DNA of 64,000 nucleotides from Vibrio agarilyticus (GTDB lineage Bacteria; Pseudomonadota; Gammaproteobacteria; Enterobacterales; Vibrionaceae): assembly GCF_012641465.1 (NCBI RefSeq), contig NZ_JABAIK010000004.1:202258-266257 (forward strand). The letters are read 5' to 3'. This document shows positions 31,925 through 41,187 of this stretch, in pieces. Within the stretch, counting starts at the first letter, position 1. Every line of letters begins with the position of its first letter. A program made the position numbers and the translations under genes. The notes below the pieces were generated by a model that did no database searches, was not told the DNA's origin, and saw nothing but the letters and a program-made list of their open reading frames with translations.

Positions 31925-32290
31925 TCAAAGCATCTCCCTCCGTTGACACCAGTCTCCAGATGGGATCACTTTACTCAGCGCTTGTTCATTTTGATAAAGA
32001 TAAATCCATGCTGCTCCAAATGGTGTTATCACCTCAGCTCGGCGATACTCCAACGGCACATCTTCAAGTTCATCGAGCGCGACCAAAGTCTGCTCATCCA
32101 CCTGATACACTTCACCGAAAATCGAATGCGTTCCCAAAACCAGCGCTGGGTAGGGCCCTAAATCAAACAAGGTATAGCAAGGCGGCGTTCGCCACTCTCC
32201 TAATTTTTGACAATGCTGCAAATAATGATGGTTGCTCTCGCCACGACGCAGCGTGCCATAAACAAAAACGCGATGTCCCTTGGTTATCAT
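31925..32290 (-). CDS. ytfP: Gamma-glutamylcyclotransferase-like protein YtfP
   Basis: A 121-residue protein of the GGCT/AIG2-like fold with VFVYGTLRRGESNHHYL near the N-terminus, which forms the characteristic YGTLR binding loop. The conserved acidic residue is probably in ALDELEDVP. Such proteins may cleave gamma-glutamyl amines, but E. coli YtfP has no proven activity. It follows tamB, the order known from enterobacteria (ytfM-ytfN-ytfP). The start at 32290 excludes a non-conserved 28-residue extension. Confidence 0.85.
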   Translation of the reverse strand: MITKGHRVFVYGTLRRGESNHHYLQHCQKLGEWRTPPCYTLFDLGPYPALVLGTHSIFGEVYQVDEQTLVALDELEDVPLEYRRAEVITPFGAAWIYLYQNEQALSKVIPSGDWCQRREML

Positions 32291-32389
32291 CGTGTTAATC
32301 TCACTCCCAACTTCAAATACCACCGTGGCAAACGTCTTATACTCACACGAGCTAACGATGTGATTTAACGACAAACGAAAAAAAGGACA

Positions 32390-35300
32390 TCAATTAAATT
32401 CAAATTGATATAGTAGATCCAAAGCACTGTCTAAACCTGAGACAGCCTCAATATAGAAATCACGGAACAGTTGATAACGCACCGTAAACTCGCCAACCGG
32501 TTTAAAAATACCGACACCATACTTCACCTGAAGCCCCGGCGCGATGTAACCACTCACTTCGACTGTCGAATCATCCCCACTGCCGACGGTACCTAATTGT
32601 AAGTCACTCACGCCAAAGGCTTTGCCTATATTGCCCACCAGTTTGCCACTTTGCGCCAAACTCAACCCGATCAGCATTGACGTCATCGCATCACTTCCAC
32701 CGGAGTCCGCGCCGATATTTTGCCCGCGCAACAGATAAGAGAGTGCGTTAGCTTGTGGCATGGCGGGTTCTGAAAAAATCGTAATCGTTGGATCGGTTGC
32801 CAAACCTGTCACTTTAATCCCAGCGGTCACATCGTCTTCGGTATTTTCCGGATTTCGAATCGCAGTGATCGACACATAGGGCTGATCGACTGGGCCATTA
32901 AGCAGCACTTTTCCTTCTTGGATCACCAAATCCTGCCCAAACGAGGTGTAAGTACCATTCAGCACGTTCACTTCTCCAGAAACAAACGGACCATTATCAC
33001 GCTCCGTTAAACTCAATGTGCCGGCTAAATTGCCTTTTAAACCAAAAGCAGAGAGCTTAAACGCCTCATCTATCGTTAAGGTCACATTGGTTTTTACCGT
33101 AAATGGTATCGCGTTTTGCTCATCAATTGGCTGCAGCTTGGCGTTCACCAGTACCTGATCTTTTGACACACTGACTGCGCTTTCTGGCAATTGCTCAATC
33201 ACGATTGAACCTTTTGGTACGACAATCTTGCCATCAATGCTGGCCTCATGAGGCTTGATATCAATGGTCATATCGGGCTCGACCCAAATGGCAATCGTCG
33301 GCGGCATGCTCACTTCCAGCTGATTCGCATAAACTCGAATTTGGCTATGCCATGCCGCAAGATCTTGCCAATCCCCCGTACCAGTGACAGAAAGCGAACC
33401 CTCTGGCGTGACGATGTCAGAGCTCAATTGCGCTTGATATTGATTCAATTTCAGCGTCATTTGGCCTGAATTAATATCGATCGGCGTCACTTCACCTTTT
33501 AGCACCATATTTGACAGCGAAATATCACCAAACAGCTGAGGATGAAGCACATCACCGCTAAAGCGAATGTCGCTTTGCAATTGACCATCCAACTCACTGT
33601 ACTCGCCAATCAACGGGCGCAAAAACGTCAAATCAAACTGGGATAGGCGTAAGGTTCCTGTCATTTGTGGATCGTCACTGTTGACGTCACTCAACTGAGC
33701 CTGCCCGGACAGATCGCCATTGTTGGTAAAATCCAACTGCCAATCCGCCGTTAACTTATCGTTTTGCAGCTGCGCATTTAACGCTATCGAGTCCCAGCCT
33801 ACGCTTATTGGGGTATTAAGTTCTTGAGTCACAGAGCCCTTAGGCAAGCGAATTGATGCGGAGACAAAGGGCGAGCGTTTCGGCGCCCATTTGGCTCGAA
33901 GGGTGGCACTCACTTCGCCTTTGACTTGGGTTTGCTTGGGTATAAATTCGCTGATTTGGTCAAAATTAAATTGATTGATTTTTGCACTAATATCGCCCGT
34001 TTGACCGATAGAAACCATATCACCAAGGCAAATACTCGACTGCGCTTGCTGCCAGCAGTGGCCTCGAATATCAACTTCATTAGTTTCTAAATCAACGCGG
34101 ATCGGCGTAGCTTGTGCCAATTGCCAACGCCCTTGTTGCGTGGTGACTTGCATTGAGGATAACGCGCCCTGCCACTGCGCTTGAGGTTTTAATCTGAGCC
34201 CACCTTGAATATTCAGCTCACTCGATAGCCAATTCGATACTAACGTCGCATCAAGCGTTTGTTGAGATTGCTTGCCCGTTAACGTCACTTTTAATGAATC
34301 AAATTGGCGTTCGCCTTCACCAAAGCGAGTGGCATCCAGCGTTAGCTCACCTTGCGGATCGTCACTGAGCGCAACGGTACCCTTTAAACCCAAGCTTGCC
34401 GCAGTCAAAGCTTGATAAGCGAGTTGCTGAGCCTTGAAATCCACCTGAGCGGTCGGCGTCGCAAAAGGGCCTGTCAAATTAAGAGCGCCTCGTGCCACTC
34501 CCTTCGCATTCGGCACACTCTTACTCAAATCGGCAATATCGATGTCAAGATCCAATGCCCAAGTTTGATTTAAACGGCCGTGGGCGGAAATTCGATTTGG
34601 CCCGTGAGAGAGCACCAGTTTCTCGGTGGTTAACGCGATATCACTGTCACGAGTTGGCTGCTCAATCATCAATTTTCCAGAGACATTCAACGGATAATCG
34701 CGCAGCACACCATCGACATCGAGCTTGGGTAAGTTAACCCACCAACCCCCTTTATCGGTTAAATGCCCCTGGGTTTGCACTTGCCCACTCAATTTGCCCT
34801 CAGCTTCTGGCCACTGCAACCCCGGCTCGAGATCACGAAATGCAAGCGATGCTTGCCATTTGGCTAACTCTTGCCAATCGGCGTTTGCACTACCGGAAAT
34901 GTCACCGCCTAAGGTGTTAAGCATGAGCGTCGTCAAATTGACGTTTGTTAACGTTCCTTCGCCCTTTAACACCGAGTGAATTGATGGTATCGACGCTCCG
35001 GCCAATTGAGCGTCAAGTGCAAATTGATAGCCTTGCAAAGAGCCATTAGCCTTTAAGTCAGTCTGAGAAAATTGATATTCCGGTGTTCCTGTCAGCGGCC
35101 ACTGACCTGCGCCATCACTCAATTCAAATGCAAAAGGAAGACTTGGCTCAAGTGGTGACAAGGTGGCATCTAACATCGCATCAACATCCCCTTGCCACTG
35201 GCTACTCACAGCCAACGACGCCACCGATTGGCTGGCCGTCAGGGTCAATGACTGTTGTGTTAAAGGAGCTTGCGTCGTGTCGGCAGTCAGTGAAAGAGAG

Positions 35301-36241
35301 AGCGGATAATCCCCTTCCAGCGTGACATCTCCTTGCAAGCTGGCGTTTAGGGTAGGCATGGCCAGCGTCAATTGTTCAACCGTCACTTTGCGCTGCTCGG
35401 TGTGCGCTTTGAGCTCTAATCGCTCAATCTCCAGAGGCGTATTCGCACTCGATTTTGCGTTGCTTTTGCCTGTGGTTTTCGTCGCAGAGGATGGGGCTTT
35501 GTTTGCGTCATTGCCTGTGGCCAAAATCACCTTCGCGTTTTGTAGCTCAAAACCCTGCAATTCGATATCCAATGGCAGATCAACGGTCGGTAAAGTGATA
35601 GGCGTGCGCTCTGTGTTAACCGCATTTGCAGCGGACTCGGACTCCGCAGTGTTGTCTGAGCTCGTTGACGATGCCACCGCTGGTTTGACTTCCAGCGATT
35701 GCCACTGCGTGGGCGCTATGGTCAACTTTGAACCCGCCAGTGTCACGCCAGTGTGAAATTGAGCCCATCGCACCTGATTGCCTAAAATATTGAGCGACAC
35801 CTGATTCAAGGAAACGCCATTTAACGCAATCGGCAGTGGCAAAGAGAACGAGGTCGACGTTTGGTTTGGGGCCGGCTCATCCTGCGAAGCGGGTAGGTGT
35901 GGCAAACTGACTGTGACGCGATTAAGTTGCAGCGCATTTACGCACAGCTGTGGTGTCAAAAGGCAGCGAAAATCATTGGCTAATGTTAGCTCGCCCACGT
36001 CAATATCGAGTTTCAGATCTTTGTCGTTATAACGCACATCGCTGAGTGTAAATCGAGGAAACAGCGCGCCGGAGTGGCTAGCCACCGACAAGGAGGGCAG
36101 CGCTTTTTCGCCAACCCACAGCAGCGCGCTCAAACCTAAATTGGTAAAGGTTAAACACACCACTGCAAGGAGGATCAGCGTAATGAACCCAATTAACGAG
36201 ACTGATAACCATTTGATCCAGCGCCAAACTGAACGCGTCAT
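32390..36241 (-). CDS. tamB: TamB, inner-membrane-anchored translocation/lipid transport protein
   Basis: TamB is a long AsmA-like periplasmic protein that spans from the inner membrane to TamA and is implicated in autotransporter assembly and anterograde phospholipid transport. The 1283 residues have an N-terminal membrane anchor (about 12-32), a long repetitive beta-rich region and the C-terminal DUF490 domain ending YGVGIFKPVGEFTVRYQLF. A low-complexity Ser/Thr/Ala insert lies near 190-270. It overlaps tamA by four bases (ATGA). Confidence 0.96.
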   Translation of the reverse strand: MTRSVWRWIKWLSVSLIGFITLILLAVVCLTFTNLGLSALLWVGEKALPSLSVASHSGALFPRFTLSDVRYNDKDLKLDIDVGELTLANDFRCLLTPQLCVNALQLNRVTVSLPHLPASQDEPAPNQTSTSFSLPLPIALNGVSLNQVSLNILGNQVRWAQFHTGVTLAGSKLTIAPTQWQSLEVKPAVASSTSSDNTAESESAANAVNTERTPITLPTVDLPLDIELQGFELQNAKVILATGNDANKAPSSATKTTGKSNAKSSANTPLEIERLELKAHTEQRKVTVEQLTLAMPTLNASLQGDVTLEGDYPLSLSLTADTTQAPLTQQSLTLTASQSVASLAVSSQWQGDVDAMLDATLSPLEPSLPFAFELSDGAGQWPLTGTPEYQFSQTDLKANGSLQGYQFALDAQLAGASIPSIHSVLKGEGTLTNVNLTTLMLNTLGGDISGSANADWQELAKWQASLAFRDLEPGLQWPEAEGKLSGQVQTQGHLTDKGGWWVNLPKLDVDGVLRDYPLNVSGKLMIEQPTRDSDIALTTEKLVLSHGPNRISAHGRLNQTWALDLDIDIADLSKSVPNAKGVARGALNLTGPFATPTAQVDFKAQQLAYQALTAASLGLKGTVALSDDPQGELTLDATRFGEGERQFDSLKVTLTGKQSQQTLDATLVSNWLSSELNIQGGLRLKPQAQWQGALSSMQVTTQQGRWQLAQATPIRVDLETNEVDIRGHCWQQAQSSICLGDMVSIGQTGDISAKINQFNFDQISEFIPKQTQVKGEVSATLRAKWAPKRSPFVSASIRLPKGSVTQELNTPISVGWDSIALNAQLQNDKLTADWQLDFTNNGDLSGQAQLSDVNSDDPQMTGTLRLSQFDLTFLRPLIGEYSELDGQLQSDIRFSGDVLHPQLFGDISLSNMVLKGEVTPIDINSGQMTLKLNQYQAQLSSDIVTPEGSLSVTGTGDWQDLAAWHSQIRVYANQLEVSMPPTIAIWVEPDMTIDIKPHEASIDGKIVVPKGSIVIEQLPESAVSVSKDQVLVNAKLQPIDEQNAIPFTVKTNVTLTIDEAFKLSAFGLKGNLAGTLSLTERDNGPFVSGEVNVLNGTYTSFGQDLVIQEGKVLLNGPVDQPYVSITAIRNPENTEDDVTAGIKVTGLATDPTITIFSEPAMPQANALSYLLRGQNIGADSGGSDAMTSMLIGLSLAQSGKLVGNIGKAFGVSDLQLGTVGSGDDSTVEVSGYIAPGLQVKYGVGIFKPVGEFTVRYQLFRDFYIEAVSGLDSALDLLYQFEFN

Positions 36242-37950
36242 AATTCAGGTCCTAAGGTAAATTCAAGGCGGAACTTGTCCCCGGGTTTTTCATCTAATCC
36301 CCAGGCAAAATCAATGCGTACTGGCCCTATCGGTAGAACCCAACGCAAACCAAAACCGACGCCGGTTTTCCAGTCAGGACGTTTGTTAAAGGCGTCTCCT
36401 GAGTCGACAAAAACCGCGCCCCACCAGTCGCCTTTAAGGCGATATTGCGCTTCCAAGCTTCCTGTCACCATAAACTCACCGCCCGTCAGTGCCCCAGTAG
36501 AGTCTCGAGGAGAAATCGACTCATAACTGTAACCACGAATGCTATTTTCGCCGCCGGCAAAAAAGCGCAATGATGGCGGTAGTAACTCAAATCGACTCAC
36601 CACATTGGCACCCGCGTCCAAGCGCGCGATACCGCGAATTTTATCATCGTGACTGCGAATCCACATTTGTCTTCCGGTCACGCGAACCAAATCGGCTTCC
36701 GATAGCAGTGCTTTACTGCCAAATTCAACCGTAACGCTTTGCTTATCACCCCACATAGGAAAGCTTGCGCCACGGGCTCGAGTGCGGGAAAACGAAAAAC
36801 CAGGCAACCAATAATGCGCCGTTGCGTCTTGATCGCCTTGGGTATAGCTTTCCAGCAAATAACGCAAAAATACCGCTCGATGCCAATCATCTTGTAACCG
36901 CCAGTAGCGATACACGGCCATCGAACCTTCGGTACTGCGCGTATCATTGTTATCGATTTTCTTTAGGCCAAATTCGATGCGGTAGTAATCCCTAAGTACA
37001 TCCTCAAGCGGAATTTGATAGCCCGCTGTCAGCACTTTTTCCGGCTTTGAATATTTGACTGAACCATCAAAACTATTACCACGGGATCCGACCCATGGTT
37101 TTTTCCACGATAACGTTGCACGCGCACCATCATCTGTCGCATACCCCAAACCCACACCGAGCTGATTTTTCACTTGTGGTGTCACATCAATTCGCATCGG
37201 TAACTCACGCGAGCTATCGAGTAACTTAAGATCGGGTTCGACAAAGACCGACTTATACCACCCCGTATTTGAGAGATTTTGGTTAAGCTCACCCACATCT
37301 TTCAACTGGTAAGGAGCGCCTTGCTTATAAGGCAGCAGTGAAAGCACTCTGTCAGTGCGAATTTGACTGCCCGTCACTGTGGTTTCACCAAATTGATAAC
37401 GAATGCCGCTGTCGAAATAGAGGTACACAAAGGCCTGCTCAAGCTCCGGCGACACTTCAAGTTCATGTTTGGTAAAACGGCCTTTAAAGTAGCCACGCTG
37501 CAGCGCTAAGTTACGAATCGACGACTTCAGTGATTCATATTGACCATGATTGAGCACCTTGCCTTTTTGCATTGGGTCTTTGGCCACCAGCTTAATAAAC
37601 TCGGAGTCATTTTTAGCCTCGCCATCGATTTTTACATCGACGATTTGGTAACGGACCGGAGGACCTAATGTAATATCAACCACCAAGGCTTTTTTATCAT
37701 CGCTGACCCGGTAATCTATTTTGGCGTTGTAGTAACCCACCGCATTCAAAGCATCTTGAATGCTTTTGCCCAGTCGCGCCTGAAAGCGCAATGAAGTGGA
37801 ATACTGTTTTTTTGGAATGGAAGAGAGATAAGCATCGACATTCTTTTTGGGCTCGCCCGAAATCCCTTGGATTTTAAGATCAACCTCCGCTCGCAACGGT
37901 GCGGCGAGTAATGTCAAAGCTAGCCCTAATAGGGCGTAATATTTGCTCAT
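36238..37950 (-). CDS. tamA: TamA, Omp85-family outer-membrane protein
   Basis: TamA is the outer-membrane partner of TamB. The 570-residue precursor has a signal peptide (KYYALLGLALTLLAAPLRA), three POTRA domains up to about residue 260, and a 16-stranded Omp85 barrel with GGENSIRGYSY (RGY motif of loop 6) and a C-terminal strand ending KFRLEFTLGPEL. ATG 37950 gives a proper signal peptide; the open frame reaches 38007. It is divergent from msrA. Confidence 0.95.
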   Translation of the reverse strand: MSKYYALLGLALTLLAAPLRAEVDLKIQGISGEPKKNVDAYLSSIPKKQYSTSLRFQARLGKSIQDALNAVGYYNAKIDYRVSDDKKALVVDITLGPPVRYQIVDVKIDGEAKNDSEFIKLVAKDPMQKGKVLNHGQYESLKSSIRNLALQRGYFKGRFTKHELEVSPELEQAFVYLYFDSGIRYQFGETTVTGSQIRTDRVLSLLPYKQGAPYQLKDVGELNQNLSNTGWYKSVFVEPDLKLLDSSRELPMRIDVTPQVKNQLGVGLGYATDDGARATLSWKKPWVGSRGNSFDGSVKYSKPEKVLTAGYQIPLEDVLRDYYRIEFGLKKIDNNDTRSTEGSMAVYRYWRLQDDWHRAVFLRYLLESYTQGDQDATAHYWLPGFSFSRTRARGASFPMWGDKQSVTVEFGSKALLSEADLVRVTGRQMWIRSHDDKIRGIARLDAGANVVSRFELLPPSLRFFAGGENSIRGYSYESISPRDSTGALTGGEFMVTGSLEAQYRLKGDWWGAVFVDSGDAFNKRPDWKTGVGFGLRWVLPIGPVRIDFAWGLDEKPGDKFRLEFTLGPEL

Positions 37951-38141
37951 ATCGATGCGCGTTCTCTTGATTCTTTCAATGGAATAACACAGCAATGCAC
38001 TGGTCAAAATTCAATGCATTCAAAAAGGTAATATTTTTATTATATTCACACTCACGTTTTTTCAGTACTAGTTGTTACTCATTTATATCACTTGTTAAGC
38101 TTATGCGACGAGTTCACAAACGTTCATTTAAGGAGCCGATT

Positions 38142-38750
38142 ATGTCCCGCTTGCACAATAAGCCCACCACTCAAGCGTCCATGAGCATCACTGAAAAGCA
38201 TTGGGTGACCGGTCGTGATATTACCCAACCTCCCAAAGACAACGAAGCTCTGATTTATTTTGCTATGGGCTGCTTTTGGGGGGCGGAGCGCTTATTTTGG
38301 CAACAGCCGGGCGTCATTACCACTGCGGTTGGCTATGCCGGTGGCTCGACCCTAAATCCCACTTACCAAGAGGTTTGTCGCGGTGACACCGGCCACGCAG
38401 AGGTAGTAAAAGTGCGCTTTGACCCACAACAAATTACACTGGAGCGCCTTTTGACGCTGTTTTGGCAAAACCACGATCCCACTCAAGGCATGCGCCAAGG
38501 CAATGATGTCGGTAGTCAGTATCGTTCGGCGATTTACACCACGAGTGCGGCGCAACTGGAACAAGCCCAGTGCTCTATGGCTCGTTATCAACATGAACTC
38601 ACCGCAGCGAAACTGGGCCTCATTACCACGGAAATTGCCCCTGCTGGCGCATTTTATTTTGCAGAAGAGGCGCATCAGCAATATTTGGCCAAGCATCCTA
38701 ACGGTTATTGTGGCCTTGCGGGCACCGGTATCTGCTTACCGCCCGCTTGA
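38142..38750 (+). CDS. msrA: Peptide methionine sulfoxide reductase MsrA
   Basis: MsrA reduces the S-epimer of methionine sulfoxide in proteins. The 202 residues have catalytic Cys44 in [30 protein letters not shown] and the C-terminal Cys residues ([11 protein letters not shown]) used to resolve the disulfide. ATG 38142 is fixed by AAGGAG at 38130. It is divergent from tamA, as in E. coli. Confidence 0.96.
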   Translation: MSRLHNKPTTQASMSITEKHWVTGRDITQPPKDNEALIYFAMGCFWGAERLFWQQPGVITTAVGYAGGSTLNPTYQEVCRGDTGHAEVVKVRFDPQQITLERLLTLFWQNHDPTQGMRQGNDVGSQYRSAIYTTSAAQLEQAQCSMARYQHELTAAKLGLITTEIAPAGAFYFAEEAHQQYLAKHPNGYCGLAGTGICLPPA

Positions 38751-38881
38751 GCGTGGTACTTTTCAATACATGTTTTGAATCAGTGGTCGGAGATGTTCAA
38801 AACAAAACCGCACTATAATGCGGCCAAAACATTATATTCGACTAATAAACATCGATAGCACGAAATAATATGGAGTTTAAT

Positions 38882-39433
38882 ATGAAATCTCGCTTAAGTT
38901 TGGTTCTAGCACTGACGGCTTTGCCGTTTTATGCTGCTGCACACACGATTACCGTCGGCCAACCCGTTCCAAATGTCGATGTGAATGCTTATGGTGAAAT
39001 CGTACTTCAAGGGGAAGGCACGGCATTTCAACCCTGGAATAGCCAATTAATGCTGGGTAAAGTTCGCGTGATCCAGGCCATTGCTGGCCGCTCAAGTGCA
39101 AAAGAGATGAATGCACCATTAATGAGCGCCATTACCCAGGCGCAATTTCCAAGTGAAAGCTACCAAACCACGACTATTATCAATCAAGACGATGCAATGT
39201 GGGGCACCGGATCGTTTGTCAAATCATCAGCACTGGAAAGCAAAACGGCATTTCCTTGGTCTTCGATGGTGTTAGATGAATCAGGCGTGGTCGCCAGTGC
39301 GTGGCAATTGGCCCCAGAAAGCTCCGCTATCGTAGTTCAAAACAAGCAAGGTGATGTTCTGTTTGTCAAAGAAGGCGCGCTCAATAACGATGAAATCAGC
39401 CGCGTCATTACATTGATCCGCGAGCATCTTTAG
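38882..39433 (+). CDS. ytfJ: YtfJ-family periplasmic protein
   Basis: A 183-residue protein with signal peptide (LVLALTALPFYAAA) and a thioredoxin-like fold of the YtfJ family, marked by GKVRVIQAIAGRSSAKE and FPWSSMVLDESGVVASAW. It lacks a CxxC motif, so redox activity is not indicated. ATG 38882 is preferred over the ATG 12 bases earlier because GGAG lies between them. Function is unknown. Confidence 0.85.
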   Translation: MKSRLSLVLALTALPFYAAAHTITVGQPVPNVDVNAYGEIVLQGEGTAFQPWNSQLMLGKVRVIQAIAGRSSAKEMNAPLMSAITQAQFPSESYQTTTIINQDDAMWGTGSFVKSSALESKTAFPWSSMVLDESGVVASAWQLAPESSAIVVQNKQGDVLFVKEGALNNDEISRVITLIREHL

Positions 39434-39531
39434 AATTTAACCCCATTTCATTCACTGCTGGTCAATCAAAAGGCCAGCAGCCTCACTTGCCACACCTCGA
39501 TAGAAATAGTCTTCGTTTTTCTGGTTGATTT

Positions 39532-39546
39532 TGTTATGTTATAACA
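39532..39546. promoter_or_regulatory. Candidate Zur operator upstream of zrgA
   Basis: TGTTATGTTATAACA matches 14 of 15 positions, one of them N, of the Zur core TGTTATANTATAACA and has dyad symmetry (TGTTATG/TATAACA) that extends into AT-rich flanks TTGATTT and AATCAA. It lies 227 bases before the zrgA ATG. No other copy was noticed near ytfJ. Assignment rests on motif match and on known Zur control of the V. cholerae zrg genes. Confidence 0.7.
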
Positions 39547-39596
39547 AATCAAGAGACCCCAATCAGTTGACGTTGACGATTCAAGTATGTCAGGGA

Positions 39597-39723
39597 TATA
39601 CCCAAACAACTTGGAATTGCAGGTAGGCGGCAAACGAACAAAGCCTCTGAGCATAGACAGACTATGTGATGAGGTTTGTGAGAGCCAGCCAACAACCCTG
39701 CAGCTTCAAGTGGAAAGGGTATA
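39597..39723 (+). repeat. ERIC-like repeat, 127 bp, in front of zrgA
   Basis: This copy is exactly 127 bp, from TATACCCAAACAACTTGGAA to CTTCAAGTGGAAAGGGTATA, the length of a standard ERIC. The inner part has GCCTCTGAGCATAGACAG, ACTATGTGATGAGGTTTGTG. It stands between the candidate Zur box and the zrgA start, 49 bases before the ATG. Confidence 0.88.
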
Positions 39724-39772
39724 AATGTTTGTGATTCACCCCAGACACAGAATGACAATAAGAGGAAACATA

Positions 39773-40411
39773 ATGACACTTCGCCCAATTACACTTGCCC
39801 TTTGCGGCTTATTTGCCAGTTCTGCTGCGATCGCGGCCTCTCATGGGCATGAAGCCCATGTTCATGGCAAAGTTGCATTACACATTGCTCAAGATGGCCC
39901 TCAAGTTCTCATTGAAGTTGAAGCCCCAGGTGCAGACGTGGTGGGTTTTGAGCATGCGCCAAGCAACGCCAATGAACGTGCGGCCATCGCCAAGGCAAAT
40001 GAGACCCTGCGCCAAGGCGATGCTCTGCTATTACTTGCTGCAAATGCGGGTTGTCAATTGACTGATGCTGACATCGACAGTGGCAGCGCATCCGACGATC
40101 ACGATGAACATGAGCACCACGACCATCACGATGACGCACATCAAGAGCATAGCGAGCATGATCATCACGGTCACGATGACCATGACCAGCATAGCGAACA
40201 TAATCATGGTGATCACGATGCCGGGCATAACACGTTTCGTGCGCACTACCTCTTCCAGTGCGATAATATCGCCGCACTTGATGCGATTGATGTCACTTGG
40301 TTCAAAGCCTTTCCTGCCACTCAAAGCATTGAAGCAAACTTATTCCTCGATAACATACAAGGCGTACAAGAACTGACTGCGACACAGTCTCGCATTCATT
40401 TAACGCGCTAA
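39773..40411 (+). CDS. zrgA: Zinc uptake-linked His-rich periplasmic protein ZrgA (DUF2796)
   Basis: A 212-residue secreted protein with signal peptide (ALCGLFASSAAIAA). Residues 24-34 (HGHEAHVHGKV) and the His-rich tract 110-152, with 18 His among 43 residues mixed with Asp and Glu, suggest strong zinc binding. Cys94 and Cys163 may form a disulfide. Family DUF2796; in V. cholerae its relative belongs to the Zur-controlled ZrgABCDE zinc uptake system. ATG 39773 follows AGAGGAAA. The three genes behind it complete the cluster. Confidence 0.88.
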   Translation: MTLRPITLALCGLFASSAAIAASHGHEAHVHGKVALHIAQDGPQVLIEVEAPGADVVGFEHAPSNANERAAIAKANETLRQGDALLLLAANAGCQLTDADIDSGSASDDHDEHEHHDHHDDAHQEHSEHDHHGHDDHDQHSEHNHGDHDAGHNTFRAHYLFQCDNIAALDAIDVTWFKAFPATQSIEANLFLDNIQGVQELTATQSRIHLTR

Positions 40412-40485
40412 TTGCTGACAGGCGAGAGAGCCAATGTAATTTTGTCGGCTTTTGCTTTGCGAGCCGCGCCTTTGAGAGCCACAAA

Positions 40486-41187
40486 ATGACACTGAAAACC
40501 GATTTGGCGATTGAGCTCAATCAACTTGAATTTCGCTGGCCAAACGATCATCGATTCGCATTATCGATTGATCATTTGGCCATCAATAAAGGGGAACAGC
40601 TTTTTCTTCAAGGACCGAGCGGCTGCGGAAAATCGACGCTATTGGGCTTGCTGACCGGCATGCATCGGCCGACTCAAGGTCAAGTCCGCTTATTAAATGT
40701 TGAACTGACCAAGCTCAACGAATCACAGCGCGATCAGTTCCGAGCCAATCATATTGGCTATATTTATCAGCAATTTAATTTAATACCTTATCTTTCTCTG
40801 GTGGATAACGTTGTGCTGCCGTGCCGCTTTTCACCGCAACGCACCGCTCGCTGCTTGCCCTCTCCGGTAGTACAAGCGCAGCAACTGCTAACCGATTTAG
40901 GGTTGGATTCTGCATTGTGGGATAAGCCGGCGCATCGCCTAAGTATTGGGCAGCAACAGCGTGTTGCCGCGGCGCGAGCACTGATTGGAGCCCCCGAAAT
41001 CATTATTGCGGATGAGCCCACCTCGGCATTGGATCACGATCACCGTCAGCGCTTTATCGATTTGTTGTTACGCCATACGCGCGCGCAAGGCTCTACTGTG
41101 GTTTTCGTCAGCCATGATCCCACTCTGGCTGACTATTTTGACCGAAAAGTGCAACTGACCGAACTCAACCGAGTGCTTCAGCCATGA
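40486..41187 (+). CDS. ABC transporter ATPase of the zrg cluster
   Basis: A 233-residue ATPase of the LolD/MacB group. Walker A is GPSGCGKS at 43-50, Walker B IIIADEPTSALD, and the H-loop VFVSHDP. The signature reads LSIGQQQRVAAARAL, with Ile replacing the usual first Gly of LSGGQ. It overlaps the permease gene by ATGA and is 74 bases behind zrgA, so the cluster is probably one transcript. In V. cholerae the equivalent gene is one of zrgB-E; I do not assign the letter. Confidence 0.88.
   Translation: MTLKTDLAIELNQLEFRWPNDHRFALSIDHLAINKGEQLFLQGPSGCGKSTLLGLLTGMHRPTQGQVRLLNVELTKLNESQRDQFRANHIGYIYQQFNLIPYLSLVDNVVLPCRFSPQRTARCLPSPVVQAQQLLTDLGLDSALWDKPAHRLSIGQQQRVAAARALIGAPEIIIADEPTSALDHDHRQRFIDLLLRHTRAQGSTVVFVSHDPTLADYFDRKVQLTELNRVLQP

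Noticed and set aside
34492-35756. Plus-strand frames inside tamB
   Set aside because: They are antisense shadows of the 1283-residue tamB frame without recognisable domains.
39466-39788. Minus-strand frames upstream of zrgA
   Set aside because: They overlap the candidate Zur site and the ERIC copy; their peptides recur at other repeat copies.
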